Shown here in pieces: positions 25,571 through 34,263 of a stretch of 64,000 nt of DNA. Origin of the DNA: Deltaproteobacteria bacterium (GTDB taxonomy: Bacteria > Myxococcota > UBA727 > VGSZ01); NCBI GenBank assembly GCA_016177705.1, contig JACOUT010000003.1, positions 124,001 through 188,000 on the forward strand, given 5' to 3'. The first letter of the stretch is position 1; every line of letters starts with the position of its first letter. Both the position numbers and the translations under genes were made by a program. The notes beneath the pieces were generated by a model. That model was not told the origin of the DNA, did no database searches, and saw only the letters and a program-made list of their open reading frames with translations.

Positions 25571-26635
25571 CTACCGAACGCGCGCGAACGGGCTGAACAC
25601 CTTCGCCGGCACCGGCCCACGATCGCGCCGCACCTCGCGCCAGAGCGCGAACACCACCTCGCGCGTGCCCTGGCCCGACACGCCGCTCATGAACAACAGC
25701 GGCACACCGAGCTTGTCGAGGTGACGCTCGAGCTTCTCCACGGCCGGCGCGGCGCGATCGGCGAGCAGGTCCATCTTGTTGAGCACCACCACCTCGGGCA
25801 GCTCGCTCAAGTGCGTCGAGTAGGCGACCAGCTCCTCGCGCAGCGCGCGGTAGCGGCCGACCAGGTCGGCGTCCTCCTCGAGGTCCGGCAAGGGCGCCTC
25901 GATCAGGTGACAGAGCACGCGCACGCGCTCGAGGTGCTTCAGGAACTGGATGCCGAGGCCCGCGCCCTGATGCGCGCCCTCGATGAGGCCGGGGATGTCG
26001 GCCATCACCATGCTGTGCTCGCCGTCGACGCGCACGACGCCGAGCTGGGGCACGAGCGTGGTGAAGGGATAGTTGCCGATCTTCGGTCGCGCCGCGCTGA
26101 CGCGCGAGAGCAGCGTGCTCTTGCCCGCGTTGGGAAAGCCGAGCAGGCCGACGTCAGCCATCAGCTTGAGGCTGAGCGTCAGCCGCCGCTCCTCGCCGGG
26201 CAGGCCGGGCTTGGCGAAGTCGGGGCCCTGGCGCGACGGCGTGGCGAAGTGCTGGTTGCCGAAGCCGCCGTTGCCGCCCTTGCAGGCGACGCACACCTGG
26301 CCGTGCTCGGTCAGGTCGGCGAGCAGCTCGCCCGTGTCGGCGTCGATCACCTGCGTGCCGATGGGCACCTTGGCGACGACGTCCAGGCCCTGCTCACCCG
26401 CCTGCTTCTTGCCTCGCCCGGGCGCGCCGTTCTTGGCGCGCAGGTGCGCTTGGTAGCGATAGTCGAGCAGCGAGTGGATGCCCTCGTCGGCCACGATGAC
26501 GACGTCGCCGCCGTCGCCGCCGTCGCCGCCCGCGGGCCCGCCCATGGGCACGTGCGCCTCGCGGCGCCAGGCCACGATGCCGTTACCGCCGTCACCCGCC
26601 TTGGCTTGCAGGGTGACTTCGTCGATGAAGGCCAC
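25571..26635 (-). CDS. obg: Obg/CgtA GTPase
   Basis: A 354-residue Obg GTPase, which acts in late 50S ribosome assembly and stringent responses. It has the N-terminal glycine-rich Obg fold (1-158: AGDGGNGIVAWRREAH), then the G domain with GFPNAGKST (G1), FTTLVPQLG (G2), DIPGLIEGA (G3) and NKMDL (G4). The C-terminal OCT domain found in some members is absent. It is the last gene of the usual rplU-rpmA-obg order, 23 nt after rpmA. Confidence 0.96.
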   Translation of the reverse strand: MAFIDEVTLQAKAGDGGNGIVAWRREAHVPMGGPAGGDGGDGGDVVIVADEGIHSLLDYRYQAHLRAKNGAPGRGKKQAGEQGLDVVAKVPIGTQVIDADTGELLADLTEHGQVCVACKGGNGGFGNQHFATPSRQGPDFAKPGLPGEERRLTLSLKLMADVGLLGFPNAGKSTLLSRVSAARPKIGNYPFTTLVPQLGVVRVDGEHSMVMADIPGLIEGAHQGAGLGIQFLKHLERVRVLCHLIEAPLPDLEEDADLVGRYRALREELVAYSTHLSELPEVVVLNKMDLLADRAAPAVEKLERHLDKLGVPLLFMSGVSGQGTREVVFALWREVRRDRGPVPAKVFSPFARVR

Positions 26636-26658
26636 GCCCGCCCCAGAGAGCAGAGAAT

Positions 26659-26919
26659 TTAGACGGCTTCGGACACGATCGAGACGCGACGCTTGGTCTT
26701 GGACTCGCGCTCGAACTTGACCTTGCCGTCGGTGAGCGCGAACAGCGAGTGATCGCGGCCGACGCCGACGTTCTTGCCCGGGTTCACCTTGGTGCCGCGC
26801 TGGCGCACGATGATGCTGCCCGCGGTCACGCTCTCGCCGTCGCCCGCCTTGACCCCGAGGTACTTCGGGTTCGAGTCGCGACCGTTGCGAGTAGAGCCTT
26901 GTCCCTTTTTGTGCGCCAT
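26659..26919 (-). CDS. rpmA: 50S ribosomal protein L27
   Basis: An 86-residue L27: [37 protein letters not shown] and GRDHSLFAL are diagnostic. It starts directly with MAHKKG and lacks the cleaved N-terminal extension found in Firmicutes. It is the second gene of the rplU-rpmA-obg operon, 54 nt after rplU. Confidence 0.98.
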   Translation of the reverse strand: MAHKKGQGSTRNGRDSNPKYLGVKAGDGESVTAGSIIVRQRGTKVNPGKNVGVGRDHSLFALTDGKVKFERESKTKRRVSIVSEAV

Positions 26920-26973
26920 GACGAACCTCGCGTCTCTCGACGTGTGGGAGACCTACGGTCGTCCCCTCAGAAA

Positions 26974-27303
26974 TCAGGCCGTGATCTTCTCGATCTTCAC
27001 CATGGTGTAGCGCTGCCGGTGGCCGCGCACCTTGGTGTAGTCACCAGGGCGGCGCTTGAGCGCCCACACCTTCTCACCCTTGACGCCGTCGTCGTCCTCG
27101 CCGTTGTCGATGACCGAGGCCTCGACCTTGGCGCCGGCGACGTTGGGCGTGCCGACGCTGTGCTTGCCGTCTTTCTCGACGAACAGCACGTTGTCGAAGG
27201 TGACCTTGTCGCCCTTCTTCTTGCCGGCCATGAGGTCGATGCGCAGGTGCTCGCCCTCCTTGACCTGGTGTTGGGAGGCGCCGGCGGTGATGATCGCGTA
27301 CAT
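26974..27303 (-). CDS. rplU: 50S ribosomal protein L21
   Basis: A 109-residue L21 ([34 protein letters not shown]). The start is the ATG at 27303; the frame is open further upstream but without L21-like sequence. It begins the operon; the 124-nt gap to the divergent epimerase gene must contain its promoter. Confidence 0.97.
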   Translation of the reverse strand: MYAIITAGASQHQVKEGEHLRIDLMAGKKKGDKVTFDNVLFVEKDGKHSVGTPNVAGAKVEASVIDNGEDDDGVKGEKVWALKRRPGDYTKVRGHRQRYTMVKIEKITA

Positions 27304-27427
27304 GATGGGCTCGCGGTGATCTACGGAAAGGTCCGAAAACGAACGGCGAGCAAACCGGTTGCACGGCCACCTGTCAACCCGGTAGCAGGACGCCACACTT
27401 CCGCACGGCCTTGAGGTGCCGCCCGCC

Positions 27428-27883
27428 ATGCCCGCCGAGCCCGCTACGCCCGCCACGCCCGCCGGTCAGCTCCGCGTCGAGGCCATCGACCACATCGCCA
27501 TCGTCACCGCCGACCTCGAGGCCAGCCTGGCGCTGTGGGAGAAGGCGCTCGGCATTCGCTGCCAGCACGTCGAGGAGCTGCCCGCACGCGGCATCAAGGT
27601 CGCCATGCTGCCGGTGGGCGACACGCGCATCGAGCTGGTGGCGCCGCTGCACGACCAAAGCGAGGTTTCTGCGTTCCTCGACAAGAAGGGCGGCGGCATC
27701 CACCACCTGGCGCTGCGCGTCGCCGACGTCGACGCCGGCGTGACCGAGCTGAAGCAAAAAGGCGTACGCATCGCCCAGGAGCCGGCGCCCGGGGCGCACG
27801 GCTGCCGCGTGGCGTTCGTGCACCCGAAGTCGACGGGCGGCGTGCTGCTCGAGCTGTCGACGCCGTCAGGGAGCAAGCCATGA
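27428..27883 (+). CDS. mce: Methylmalonyl-CoA epimerase
   Basis: A 151-residue VOC-fold protein (IDHIAIVTADLEASLALWEKAL; GGGIHHLALRVADVDAG; HPKSTGGVLLEL) typical of methylmalonyl-CoA epimerase, which interconverts the two methylmalonyl-CoA stereoisomers in propionate catabolism. Metal ligands His and Glu are in the expected places (DHIA, HHLA, LLEL). The ATG at 27428 with GAGGTG upstream is preferred to a GTG at 27416. It overlaps the TetR gene by 4 nt (ATGA). Confidence 0.9.
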   Translation: MPAEPATPATPAGQLRVEAIDHIAIVTADLEASLALWEKALGIRCQHVEELPARGIKVAMLPVGDTRIELVAPLHDQSEVSAFLDKKGGGIHHLALRVADVDAGVTELKQKGVRIAQEPAPGAHGCRVAFVHPKSTGGVLLELSTPSGSKP

Positions 27884-28599
27884 TGGACAAGGGCGACAGC
27901 GCCGGTCGACGGTCCACTTCCTCGACGTCGGGCGCCAAGCGCCCCTCCGAACGTCCGGGCCAGCCGGGCGGGCGGCGCGACACCAACCGGCGCGAGCGCA
28001 CTAAGGCGCTGTCCGACGCCGCGCTCGCGCTCTTCCTCGAGCGCGGCATCGAGGCCGTCACCATCGAGGACATCACCAGCAAGGCCGGCGTGGCCAAGGG
28101 CAGCTTCTACCGCTACTTCGACGACAAGCAGGCGCTGGTCGAGGCGCTGTTCGCGCCGGTGGCGACCCAGGTGATCGCCGCCTTCGACGAGAGCATCGCC
28201 AAGCTGAAGGCCGCGCGCTCGCGCGCGGCCGCCTTCGCCTCCTACGAGGCCATCGGCGAGGCGCTCGGCGCAGTCATCCTGCACCACGGCGACGTGGTGC
28301 TGCTCTACCTGCAGGAGTGCCGCGCCCCCGCCGAGGGCGCGCGCGCGCCCGCGCGGTTGTTGGCCGACGTGGTCGCGGAGAAGGCCATCGAGCACACGCG
28401 GCTGGCGCGCGAGCACGGGCTGTTGCGCGCCTTCCCTGCCGAGGTGTCGACGCTGACCGTGATCGGCGCCGCCGAGCGCATCCTGTTCTCGGTGCTGAAC
28501 GGCGACTTCAAGGGCGAGCCGCTCGAGGTGCCGGGCCAGCTCATCACGCTCATCTTCGACGGCCTGCGCGCGCCTGATCTGCGCAAGCCCGAGGGTTGA
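27880..28599 (+). CDS. TetR/AcrR-family transcriptional regulator
   Basis: A 239-residue regulator. After a 35-residue basic, disordered N-terminus comes a TetR DNA-binding domain (about 40-90: ALSDAALALFLERGIEAVTI, TSKAGVAKGSFYRYFDDKQALVEALF), then a helical ligand-binding domain. The start overlaps the epimerase stop (ATGA), so the two are co-expressed; regulation of propionyl- or fatty-acyl-CoA metabolism is a reasonable inference. Confidence 0.9.
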   Translation: MMDKGDSAGRRSTSSTSGAKRPSERPGQPGGRRDTNRRERTKALSDAALALFLERGIEAVTIEDITSKAGVAKGSFYRYFDDKQALVEALFAPVATQVIAAFDESIAKLKAARSRAAAFASYEAIGEALGAVILHHGDVVLLYLQECRAPAEGARAPARLLADVVAEKAIEHTRLAREHGLLRAFPAEVSTLTVIGAAERILFSVLNGDFKGEPLEVPGQLITLIFDGLRAPDLRKPEG

Positions 28600-28630
28600 C
28601 GTCCGGCGGCGCGAGCGCGATGCCGCTCGC

Positions 28631-29956
28631 ATGATCGACCTCAAGGCCCTCGAGCAGGATCCCGACGCGTTCGCGCGCGCGTTGCGCCGCCGCGGCGACG
28701 TCGCCAACCTCGACGAGCTGTTGCGCGTGGCGCGCGAGCGCAAGGAGCTGCTCGGCCGGTTGCAGGCGATGCAAGAGGAGCGCAACAAGCTCAACGAAGG
28801 CATGAAGAAGGCGACGCCGGCCGAGCGCGAGGCAGGCCGCGATCGCATGCGGAAGCTCGGCGACGAGGTGAAGGCGCTCGAGGCGGAGCAGCGCATCATC
28901 GAGGAGCGGCGCGACGCGCTGGCGCTGCAGTTCCCGAACTCCCCCCGCCCCGACGTGCCCGACGGCAAAGACGAGCACGGCAACGTCGAGGTGCGCCGCG
29001 TGCTCGAGCCCAGGAAGCTCGACTTCACGGCCCGCGATCACGTCGACCTGGGCGTCGGCCTCGACCTCGTCGACATCGAGCGCGCGGCCAAGATCAGCGG
29101 CGCGCGCTTCGCCTTCTTGAAGGGCCAAGGGGCGCGCCTCGAGCGCGCGCTCGCCTCCTTCATGCTCGACTTCCACCTCGCCGCCGGCGACGTCGAGATG
29201 GCGCCGCCCCTGCTCGTCACCGGCCAGACTCTGGTCGGCACCGGGCAGCTTCCCAAGTTCGGCGAGGACCTGTTCTCGGTGAATTTCGGGCCGCCCAAGG
29301 AGGCGGGCGCGGCGCCGCTCTACCTGATCCCGACCAGCGAAGTGCCCATCACCAACTACTACGCCGGCGAGATCCTCGACGAGGAGCGGCTGCCGTTGCG
29401 CTTCTGCGCCTTCTCCCAGTGCTTCCGCGCCGAGGCGGGCTCGGCGGGGCGCGACACGCGTGGCCTCATCCGCCAGCACCAGTTCGAGAAGGTGGAGATG
29501 GTGCGCTTCGCGACGCCCGAGCAGGCGAACGACGAGCTCGAGCGCATGGTGCAGCGGGCGAGCGACCTCTTGACCGCGCTCGAGCTGCCCCACCGCGTGG
29601 TGCTGCTCTGCACCGGCGATATGGGGTTCGCGTCCGAGAAGACCTACGACCTCGAGGTCTGGCTTCCCTCGCAGGCTACCTACCGGGAGATCTCCTCGTG
29701 CAGCACCTGTGGCTCGTTCCAGGCGCGGCGCGCGCAGATCCGCTACCGGCCGACCTCGGCCGACCCGAAAAAGCAGGAGAAGCCGCGTCCGCTCGCCACC
29801 TTGAACGGCTCAGGCCTTGCGGTCGGCCGCACCTGGGTGGCGCTGCTCGAGAACCACCAGCTCGCCGATGGGTCGGTGCGCATCCCGGAGCGCTTGCGGC
29901 CCTACCTCGGCGCCATTGACACGCTGCGTAAAGACGAGAGCCGCGGCGCTCCGTAG
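28631..29956 (+). CDS. serS: Seryl-tRNA synthetase
   Basis: A 441-residue class II synthetase that charges tRNA-Ser. It has an N-terminal antiparallel coiled-coil arm (about 30-100), then the catalytic domain with motif 2 (CFRAEAGSAGRDTRGL, HQFEKVEM) and motif 3 (NGSGLAVGRTWVALLEN). The serine-binding TSEVP and the CSTCGSFQARR segment are normal for the family. The start is the ATG at 28631, since MIDLKAL is the typical N-terminus. Confidence 0.97.
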   Translation: MIDLKALEQDPDAFARALRRRGDVANLDELLRVARERKELLGRLQAMQEERNKLNEGMKKATPAEREAGRDRMRKLGDEVKALEAEQRIIEERRDALALQFPNSPRPDVPDGKDEHGNVEVRRVLEPRKLDFTARDHVDLGVGLDLVDIERAAKISGARFAFLKGQGARLERALASFMLDFHLAAGDVEMAPPLLVTGQTLVGTGQLPKFGEDLFSVNFGPPKEAGAAPLYLIPTSEVPITNYYAGEILDEERLPLRFCAFSQCFRAEAGSAGRDTRGLIRQHQFEKVEMVRFATPEQANDELERMVQRASDLLTALELPHRVVLLCTGDMGFASEKTYDLEVWLPSQATYREISSCSTCGSFQARRAQIRYRPTSADPKKQEKPRPLATLNGSGLAVGRTWVALLENHQLADGSVRIPERLRPYLGAIDTLRKDESRGAP

Positions 29957-30443
29957 AATCTTGCTCGTCGGACGAGGTTCCGGCGACAGGTCGCGGAGCG
30001 AACAAGGAAATACCTGACGACAGCGAAGCGTTCTGCCCCCGGTGGGTGGCCGAAGGCCACCCTTGCCTACATGGGCCTCGCGTTTTCCGTTCAGTGTGCT
30101 ATGTCCTGCGCACCCTTTATCTGCGCGCCGCGTCAGCGGCTCTGCCAAGGAGAGATCACCCCCTAGAAACGGCTGAAAATACGGCGAGCTATCTGCGGAT
30201 CAGATCAATCAACCTCGATCCGCGCGTTGGTCCGACCATCCGGTAGAGCGAGAATTGCCGGTCGGTTTCGTGATCAGCGGGCCCGCGTCCCGGAGAATGG
30301 GCGGGGCGATCGTTACGACGATCGTCGCACGACCACCGAGGCGGCAGAGCGCGCCAGCGAGGCTAGCCCGAACGACCAACGGACTTCTTTGCAAAGGTGG
30401 ATGTGCTGTGGCGCTGAACTCGAGGACGACGACGCGGGGCACG
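29957..30443 (+). other. Intergenic region with structured segment (possible small RNA)
   Basis: These 487 bases hold no convincing gene. At 30043-30062 there is a perfect 8-bp hairpin (GGGTGGCC, loop GAA, GGCCACCC). Flanking segments can pair further: GAA-CG-GCCC with GGGC-CG-TTC, and GGAAA with TTTTCC. This suggests a long irregular hairpin from about 29995 to 30095, reminiscent of 6S-type RNAs, followed by TGTGCTATG. I cannot confirm an RNA family. The rest (30100-30443) contains leader sequence for the next gene. Confidence 0.3.
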
Positions 30444-31502
30444 ATGACGACGAAGAAGACTTCTGCGAAGGGGCGGCGTCAGGACAAGGTGGAGAGCGCG
30501 AAGGGGGTGCGCGCTCGCCTGGGACCGGCGAAGGCTGAGAAGTCGAAGGTTCTCACCAGCAAGCTCAAAAAGAGCGCGAAGGGCGCGGTGTCGCTGCCGG
30601 CGAGCAAGATGGACGTCGCGTCCATCGCGATCGCGAGCGCGGCCAAGGGCTTGCCCAAGGTGCGGGTCAAGGCGGTGGTGGCGCAGGCGCGCAAGAGCGT
30701 CGCGACCAAGCCGCTGCGCCCGCGCCGCGCGGCGCAGAGCGAGCTCATCGCCTCCGAGATCGCGCAGGCGATGCTCGGCGAGATGGCCGCCGGCGACGAG
30801 GGCTCGGTGCTGGCGCGCCAGGCCGCGCGCTCGCAGCGCGAGCGTGAGCTGTTGAACCGCCTGGCGGTCAGCGTGCAGCGCCTGGACGACGTGCCCAACC
30901 TCGAGCTCGCCGCCGACATCGTCCAGTGCGACGACGCCGACGCGCTGCGCATCTTGGTAGCGGTCATCGAGCGGCACGACGATCATCACGCGCCCGACGC
31001 GGCCCGTGTCATCTTCGAGGTGGGCACGCGCGCGCCGGAGCTGTTGCAGCCGCTCGCCGATCGCCTGATCGCGATGTGCGAGGACTCGCAGAAGGAGATG
31101 CTGCCGTACACCATGTACGCGCTCTCGCCGATCGCGCACCTGCACTCCGAGACGTTGTGGGACATGCGCGACCTGTTCTGGTCGGCGCTCACCGACCTGA
31201 CCTTGCCCGCGAGCATGGCGCAGGCGGGCTCGGTGCGGCTGCTGTCGGCGCTGTGCGCCGCCGGCCCCGACTACGCGCGCACGCTGGCCGGTGGCCTGGT
31301 CGACCTGCTCGGCAAGTGCATGCCAAAGGACGTCGCCTTCTTCGCCGAGAGCGTGCTGCCCGCGCTCGGCACGGCGCACAGCCACCGCGCCAAGCCGGTG
31401 CTCGATCGCCGCATGAAGGAGCTGATGCCCGCCGAGGTGGCGCGCCTGCGCCGCGCGGTGCGCGCCGCGCAGACCGGCCAGCCGATCTTCGCGGCGGCCT
31501 GA
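30444..31502 (+). CDS. Histone-H1-like basic tail fused to alpha-solenoid (HEAT-like) protein
   Basis: A 352-residue protein. Residues 1-100 are Lys/Ala/Ser/Arg-rich and lack hydrophobic core residues (KKTSAKGRRQDKVESAKG, LTSKLKKSAKGAV), like the tail of histone H1. Residues 110-340 are a run of amphipathic helix pairs that fit HEAT/ARM-type repeats (NLELAADIVQCDDADALRIL, LLQPLADRLIAMCEDSQKEM). No signal peptide. A nucleic-acid-bound scaffold is a reasonable guess. The frame is open further upstream, but the MTTKK start is preferred. It ends in a strong terminator. Confidence 0.65.
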   Translation: MTTKKTSAKGRRQDKVESAKGVRARLGPAKAEKSKVLTSKLKKSAKGAVSLPASKMDVASIAIASAAKGLPKVRVKAVVAQARKSVATKPLRPRRAAQSELIASEIAQAMLGEMAAGDEGSVLARQAARSQRERELLNRLAVSVQRLDDVPNLELAADIVQCDDADALRILVAVIERHDDHHAPDAARVIFEVGTRAPELLQPLADRLIAMCEDSQKEMLPYTMYALSPIAHLHSETLWDMRDLFWSALTDLTLPASMAQAGSVRLLSALCAAGPDYARTLAGGLVDLLGKCMPKDVAFFAESVLPALGTAHSHRAKPVLDRRMKELMPAEVARLRRAVRAAQTGQPIFAAA

Positions 31503-31524
31503 GCGGTCGCCTTGCGACAATGTG

Positions 31525-31557
31525 AGAGGGGCCGCCAACGCGGCCCCTCTTGCTTTT
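31525..31557 (+). terminator. Rho-independent terminator
   Basis: A perfect 11-bp stem (arms 31525-31535 and 31540-31550, loop CAAC) followed by TGCTTTTT, 23 nt after the stop of the alpha-solenoid gene. Confidence 0.9.
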
Positions 31558-31580
31558 TCGTCAGCGACGACGTTCGGCGC

Positions 31581-31586
31581 TAGAGT
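31581..31586 (+). promoter_or_regulatory. -10-like hexamer for a leaderless transcript
   Basis: TAGAGT ends six bases before the ATG at 31593, just downstream of the terminator. No Shine-Dalgarno site is present. Confidence 0.45.
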
Positions 31587-31592
31587 GCGTTC

Positions 31593-31841
31593 ATGGCCAC
31601 CGAACCGAAGCCGTCGTCAAAAAAGACGCTGCAGAGCCTGTTCGCCGAGCCGGGTGAGCGCAAGCTAGTGCTGCTCGGGCCCAACAACAGCAAGCTGCAA
31701 GACTCCCGCTTCTCCATCGCCGAGGCGGCGGTCGACCACCTCGTCATCAAGCTGCTCGGCGACGAGCACCTGGTGGTACCCTACGCCGCCATCGCCGACG
31801 TCAAGCTCGAGCGCCAGGTCATGACCATCCGCTACCGTTGA
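31593..31841 (+). CDS. Small conserved-looking hypothetical protein
   Basis: An 82-residue protein with a basic N-terminus and a compact beta-rich remainder ending LVVPYAAIADVKLERQVMTIRYR. It lacks signal peptide, membrane segment and known motifs. The beta pattern suggests a small Sm- or PilZ-like barrel, but this is only impression. Seven bases separate it from the lipoprotein gene, which is probably co-transcribed. Confidence 0.65.
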   Translation: MATEPKPSSKKTLQSLFAEPGERKLVLLGPNNSKLQDSRFSIAEAAVDHLVIKLLGDEHLVVPYAAIADVKLERQVMTIRYR

Positions 31842-31848
31842 GGCACCG

Positions 31849-32169
31849 ATGACGCACGCACGACTGGTGGTGGTGATGGCCGTGCTCGGCGCCGCCGCCT
31901 GCCCGGATCCGCCGGTGTTCCAGGTGGTCGACTGCCGGATGGCGTGGCACTGCGGCGACGACGAGGTCGCGAGCGAGGACGACGGCGAGGAGGATCTCTG
32001 TCTCGATGTCGCCGATGCTGACCGACAAGCGACCATCGACGAGCACCAAGTCGAGCTGCAGAGCGACTGCAACGCCGTCGCGGTCAACTGCATCGGCGGC
32101 GAGCGCGCCGTCTGCACCGCAACCTGCACCTCGACCAGCGTGGTGTGCGGCACCGACGCCGGCGACTGA
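31849..32169 (+). CDS. Small Cys-rich lipoprotein
   Basis: A 106-residue protein with a lipoprotein signal (AAAC, C18). The mature part is acidic and contains eight further cysteines (DCRM, WHCG, LCLD, SDCN, NCIG, VCTATC, VCG), probably four disulfides. GAGG lies before the ATG. Function unknown; surface or periplasmic. Confidence 0.65.
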   Translation: MTHARLVVVMAVLGAAACPDPPVFQVVDCRMAWHCGDDEVASEDDGEEDLCLDVADADRQATIDEHQVELQSDCNAVAVNCIGGERAVCTATCTSTSVVCGTDAGD

Positions 32170-32187
32170 GCGAGTTTGCGGCGCTCG

Positions 32188-32865
32188 TCAGCTCTCGGGT
32201 GGCGGGCCCTCGGGCTGCGCATCGGGGGTCGCCGTCTGCTCGGCCGGCGCCGGCTGCGCGTCGACGGTCGGCCCCTCGGCGGCGGGCGGCTCCCTATCGG
32301 TCACGCCCGCAAGCGCGCGCAGCCACTCCGGTTTCACGGCATGGACGTCCCTCGCCAGATCTGCGGGAACCACCGCGTGCTCGACGCCGTTGAAGCCCAT
32401 GAACGCGATGACGCCCGCCGCACCCGACGACAGCCGTGCCTGCACGTCCGGCTCGACCGTGAGGTGCCCGATGGCGCCGTCTTCCTTGGCGAAGTGGAAG
32501 CGCGCCGCAGCCTCGGACACGGTTGACTTGTCGTCGAGGCGGTGGCGCGTCACCCAGCCGCGGATCACCTGGTACTGCTCCGCCTTGCCCGCCGCCTTGA
32601 GCTGGTCGAGGCGTTGGCGCCAGCGTTGCGCCTCCTCCACCTCGTGCTCGCGCGCGGCGGCGCGCTCGTCGCCGTCGTCCTTGCGGTCGTTGCCGCGGCC
32701 GCGACCGTCGCGCGTAGCGTCACGCTTGCCGTCCCCTTTGGCGGCGCGCGCCTCGCGCGCGGCGCGCGCGCGCTCCTGGCGGGCTGCCTCCTCGTCCTCG
32801 ACCTTCTTGACCTGCTCGGCCGTGACCACGCCAGCCTTGAGCAGCTTGTCCTTCAGGCTCAGCAC
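32188..32865 (-). CDS. DUF2058 (YaiL-like) protein
   Basis: A 225-residue protein. The N-terminus (LSLKDKLLKAGVVTAEQVKK) and the very basic, charged helix that follows match DUF2058/YaiL proteins. The C-terminal half includes RGWVTRHRLDD and AVVPADLARDV. It starts at GTG 32865 with GGGAG upstream and lies 19 nt after the DUF971 gene. The last 35 residues are Pro/Ala/Glu-rich. Function is unknown in the family. Confidence 0.75.
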   Translation of the reverse strand: MLSLKDKLLKAGVVTAEQVKKVEDEEAARQERARAAREARAAKGDGKRDATRDGRGRGNDRKDDGDERAAAREHEVEEAQRWRQRLDQLKAAGKAEQYQVIRGWVTRHRLDDKSTVSEAAARFHFAKEDGAIGHLTVEPDVQARLSSGAAGVIAFMGFNGVEHAVVPADLARDVHAVKPEWLRALAGVTDREPPAAEGPTVDAQPAPAEQTATPDAQPEGPPPES

Positions 32866-32884
32866 GAGGCCACTCCCGGCGCCC

Positions 32885-33262
32885 TCATCGGTACTGCTCC
32901 GGCGGGCCCCAGCGCTCGACCTCGCTCGGGTCGAGGCGGCGCAGTTGCTCCCAGCGGTACAGGCCGGTGGCGTGCGCGTCGGCGAACTTGAAGTTGATGG
33001 CGTAGCGGCCGACCAGCAGCACGTCGAGGATGGCGCTCACCTGGTTGTCGATGAAGCTGAGCGGGCCGCCGCTGTGGCCGCGACATTCAGCGCACGGGCA
33101 GTAGCCGCGCAGGCGCGAAATCGAGTAACTGCTGGTATGGCCGTCCGCCCAGCTCACGTCGACGCGCTGGCTCTCGTTGTGCACCTGCACGTCGAGGGGC
33201 ACTACCTGTTTGCCGGACGGGACCTCGAAGCTCGCAGACGCAGTGTTGGACACGGCCGGCAT
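32885..33262 (-). CDS. DUF971 (GBBH-like N-terminal domain) protein
   Basis: A 125-residue protein with the DUF971 pattern: VSWADGHTSSYSISRLRGYCPCAEC (split here by the family's Cys-x-Cys-x2-Cys), then VLLVGRYAINFKFADAHATGLYRWEQLRR. In larger proteins this domain precedes gamma-butyrobetaine hydroxylase; stand-alone forms may bind zinc or Fe-S. The ATG at 33262 lies directly on GGGGAG; a GTG three codons later has better spacing to it. It is co-directional with the DUF2058 gene. Confidence 0.8.
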   Translation of the reverse strand: MPAVSNTASASFEVPSGKQVVPLDVQVHNESQRVDVSWADGHTSSYSISRLRGYCPCAECRGHSGGPLSFIDNQVSAILDVLLVGRYAINFKFADAHATGLYRWEQLRRLDPSEVERWGPPEQYR

Positions 33263-33336
33263 CTCCCCGCCGCTTCTCTCGCGATCGTCGATGCCGCGCA
33301 ACCGGTGGGCGTACCGCAGCTACCCGCGGTGCGCAT

Positions 33337-34263
33337 GTGACGGTCGCGCTGCGCGCCCGCGGCATCGAGAAGCGCTTCGGCTCGGTACGCGCCGTCACCG
33401 GGCTCGACCTCGAGGTGCCACTGGGCGCGTGCTTCGGCCTGATCGGCGAAAACGGCGCGGGCAAGACCACCTTCATCAAGATGGTCCTCGGCATCACGCG
33501 ACCGAACGCCGGTGAGCTCTCGGTGCTCGGCGGCAGCCCCCACGACGTCACGCTGCGCCGCCACATCGGCTACCTGCCCGAGCGCTTGCAGATCCCCGAG
33601 TCGTTCTCGCCGCTGCGCTTCCTCGCCTCGGTGGGGCGCGTCAAAGGGCTGACGCGCCCGCAGATCGTCGACGAGACGCGCCGCGTGCTCGAGCTGGTCG
33701 GGCTCGACCCGGTCGCGTGGAAGCGCTCGACCGGCGGCTTCTCCAAGGGCATGCGGCAGCGCACGGGTCTCGCCGCCGCGCTGCTCGGGCGCCCCAAGCT
33801 GTTGGTGCTCGACGAGCCCACCGACGGCATCGACCCGCTCGGGCGCGCGCAGATCCGAGACCTGATCGCCGACGCGGTGCGCGAGGGCACCACCGTGTTC
33901 CTGAACAGCCACCTGTTGGCCGAGACCGAGAAGATCTGCGACCACGTGGCGGTGCTCTCACAGGGGCGCGTGGTGGTGCGCGGCGCGCTCGACGTGCTCA
34001 AGCGCAAGGACGCCTTCCGCGTACGCTTCAAGAAAGCCGACGGCGACGTCGACCACGCCACTGCAGCGGGCTTCGCGCCCGTCGACGACCTCGGCGACAG
34101 CCGCGTCTTCAAGCTCGAGGGGCAGAGCGCCGAGGCGCTGTCGGCCGCGCTCGCCAAGGCGCTCGGCGCCGGCCTGATCGTGCTCGAGGTGATGCCGGAG
34201 CTGAAAGACCTCGAGACCATCCTCAGGGAGGCCATCGTGCCGAGCGCGCGAGGTGCCGCGTGA
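33337..34263 (+). CDS. ABC transporter ATP-binding protein (ABC-2 type)
   Basis: A 308-residue ATPase of an ABC-2 exporter. Walker A is GENGAGKTT (about 38-46), the signature is FSKGMRQR, Walker B is LLVLDEPTDGIDP, and the H-loop His is in LNSHLLAE. After residue 215 comes a regulatory C-terminal extension. It starts at GTG 33337; an ATG two bases earlier is followed at once by a stop. The permease gene overlaps the stop (GTGA). Confidence 0.93.
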   Translation: MTVALRARGIEKRFGSVRAVTGLDLEVPLGACFGLIGENGAGKTTFIKMVLGITRPNAGELSVLGGSPHDVTLRRHIGYLPERLQIPESFSPLRFLASVGRVKGLTRPQIVDETRRVLELVGLDPVAWKRSTGGFSKGMRQRTGLAAALLGRPKLLVLDEPTDGIDPLGRAQIRDLIADAVREGTTVFLNSHLLAETEKICDHVAVLSQGRVVVRGALDVLKRKDAFRVRFKKADGDVDHATAAGFAPVDDLGDSRVFKLEGQSAEALSAALAKALGAGLIVLEVMPELKDLETILREAIVPSARGAA

